DNA from: Mesostigma viride
Taxonomy: Eukaryota > Streptophyta > Mesostigmatophyceae > Mesostigmatales > Mesostigmataceae
NCBI GenBank assembly: GCA_009746045.1
Contig: RPFO01000702.1
Coordinates: 1,306,001-1,370,000 of the forward strand
Length of the DNA: 64,000 bases
Reading direction: 5' to 3'
Shown here piece after piece: positions 63,651 through 64,000 of this stretch. The translations under genes and the position numbers were made by a program. The notes under the pieces are model-generated. The model was given only the letters and a program-made list of their open reading frames with translations, was not told the origin of the DNA and made no database searches. Within the stretch, counting starts at the first letter, position 1. Every line of letters begins with the position of its first letter.

Positions 63651-64000
63651 ATGAATAGTATGTATAACGTTATTTATAATTTTTTTGGCCTTAATAAAGA
63701 AATATTTATCTTTGTTAATAAAATTACTAACGTTAGCATAGTTCCTAATATCCTTAAAATAATTTCACAATTTTTCTTTATCGGGAATTTTGCAGCATAC
63801 TATCTTATAATATGCTTATATTGCTATTTCAAATTAAAAAAACTTTCAAATCCAAAAATGGAATTCGTTCCTATTTACAATACACTAGTAAAAGCCGGAA
63901 CATGTTATGCTTTATTTGGTTTTGCCTATGCTGCTTTTAAATTCGGTATTAACCTACCAAGGCCATTTTGCTCTCTTTTTCCTTCAGAATTTACCACCAT
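63651..64000 (+). CDS. PAP2-family membrane phosphatase, 5' part
   Basis: An open frame starts at ATG 63651 (or ATG 63660) and runs off the right edge, 116 codons visible. It has a hydrophobic segment near residues 45-62 (FFIGNFAAYYLIICLYCYF) and another near 80-95. KFGINLPRP follows, which is motif 1 of the PAP2 phosphatases (K-x6-RP). Such enzymes dephosphorylate lipid or undecaprenyl phosphates. The later PSGH and SRxxxxxH motifs lie outside the window. Confidence 0.72.
   Translation, partial: MNSMYNVIYNFFGLNKEIFIFVNKITNVSIVPNILKIISQFFFIGNFAAYYLIICLYCYFKLKKLSNPKMEFVPIYNTLVKAGTCYALFGFAYAAFKFGINLPRPFCSLFPSEFTT

Overview
The window is a low-GC, gene-dense stretch of an alphaproteobacterial chromosome. 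It looks like Rickettsiales, family Rickettsiaceae (Rickettsia, Candidatus Megaira or a close relative). Support comes from the run rpsL-rpsG-fusA-tRNA-Trp-secE-nusG-rplKAJL-rpoBC with no tuf gene inside it, the pair divK-pleD, kdsA for LPS synthesis, tpiA retained next to secG, a TraX-family membrane protein, and lineage-specific ankyrin, TPR and glutamate-rich repeat proteins of the kind obligate intracellular bacteria carry. Ribosomal protein S12 has Pro where most bacteria have Lys (GGRVPDLPG), which I recall as a Rickettsia trait. No rRNA, CRISPR array, insertion sequence, prophage or virus-like element was found.

Layout. 1-3.2 kb (minus): the end of an unrecognised gene, then a symporter/histidine-kinase gene split in two by a frameshift. 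3.4-5.4 kb (minus): a short division cluster mraZ-rsmH-ftsL, with a promoter and four MraZ-type boxes spaced exactly 10 bp. 5.5-10 kb: an SPFH membrane protein, lon, and a PLP enzyme. 10.2-15.3 kb (minus): an unrecognised protein with a possible nonsense codon, parC, and a PpiD-like chaperone. 15.3-17.3 kb (plus): tpiA-secG-kdsA, then a decayed GNAT acetyltransferase. 17.9-21.5 kb (minus): fabF, acpP, fabG, recA. 21.5-25.6 kb: a probable undescribed structured RNA of about 170 nt between recA and dnaE, then dnaE.

25.7-34 kb is the accessory part: a charged helical protein, a 930-residue ankyrin-type protein, the housekeeping pair rplY-pth, and a glutamate-rich protein built from near-identical 132-bp and 69-bp modules and broken by one inserted base. 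34.2-41 kb: tRNA-Thr, rpsP, rpmG, traX-like, murJ, pleD, divK, holC and a glycosyltransferase. 40.9-47 kb (plus): groES-groEL, recG and a TPR protein with a 204-bp internal duplication, followed by a 733-bp stretch without a convincing gene. 47.6-62.8 kb (minus): the RNA polymerase, ribosomal protein and str genes. 62.9-64 kb: a PhnP-like metallo-hydrolase and the start of a divergent PAP2 phosphatase.

Most genes serve basic replication, transcription, translation, protein quality control, fatty-acid synthesis and envelope assembly. The candidates for new biology are the recA-dnaE RNA, the autoregulatory architecture before mraZ, and the repeat proteins at 25.7-34 kb and 45-47 kb. All reading is by eye; no database search or folding program was run.
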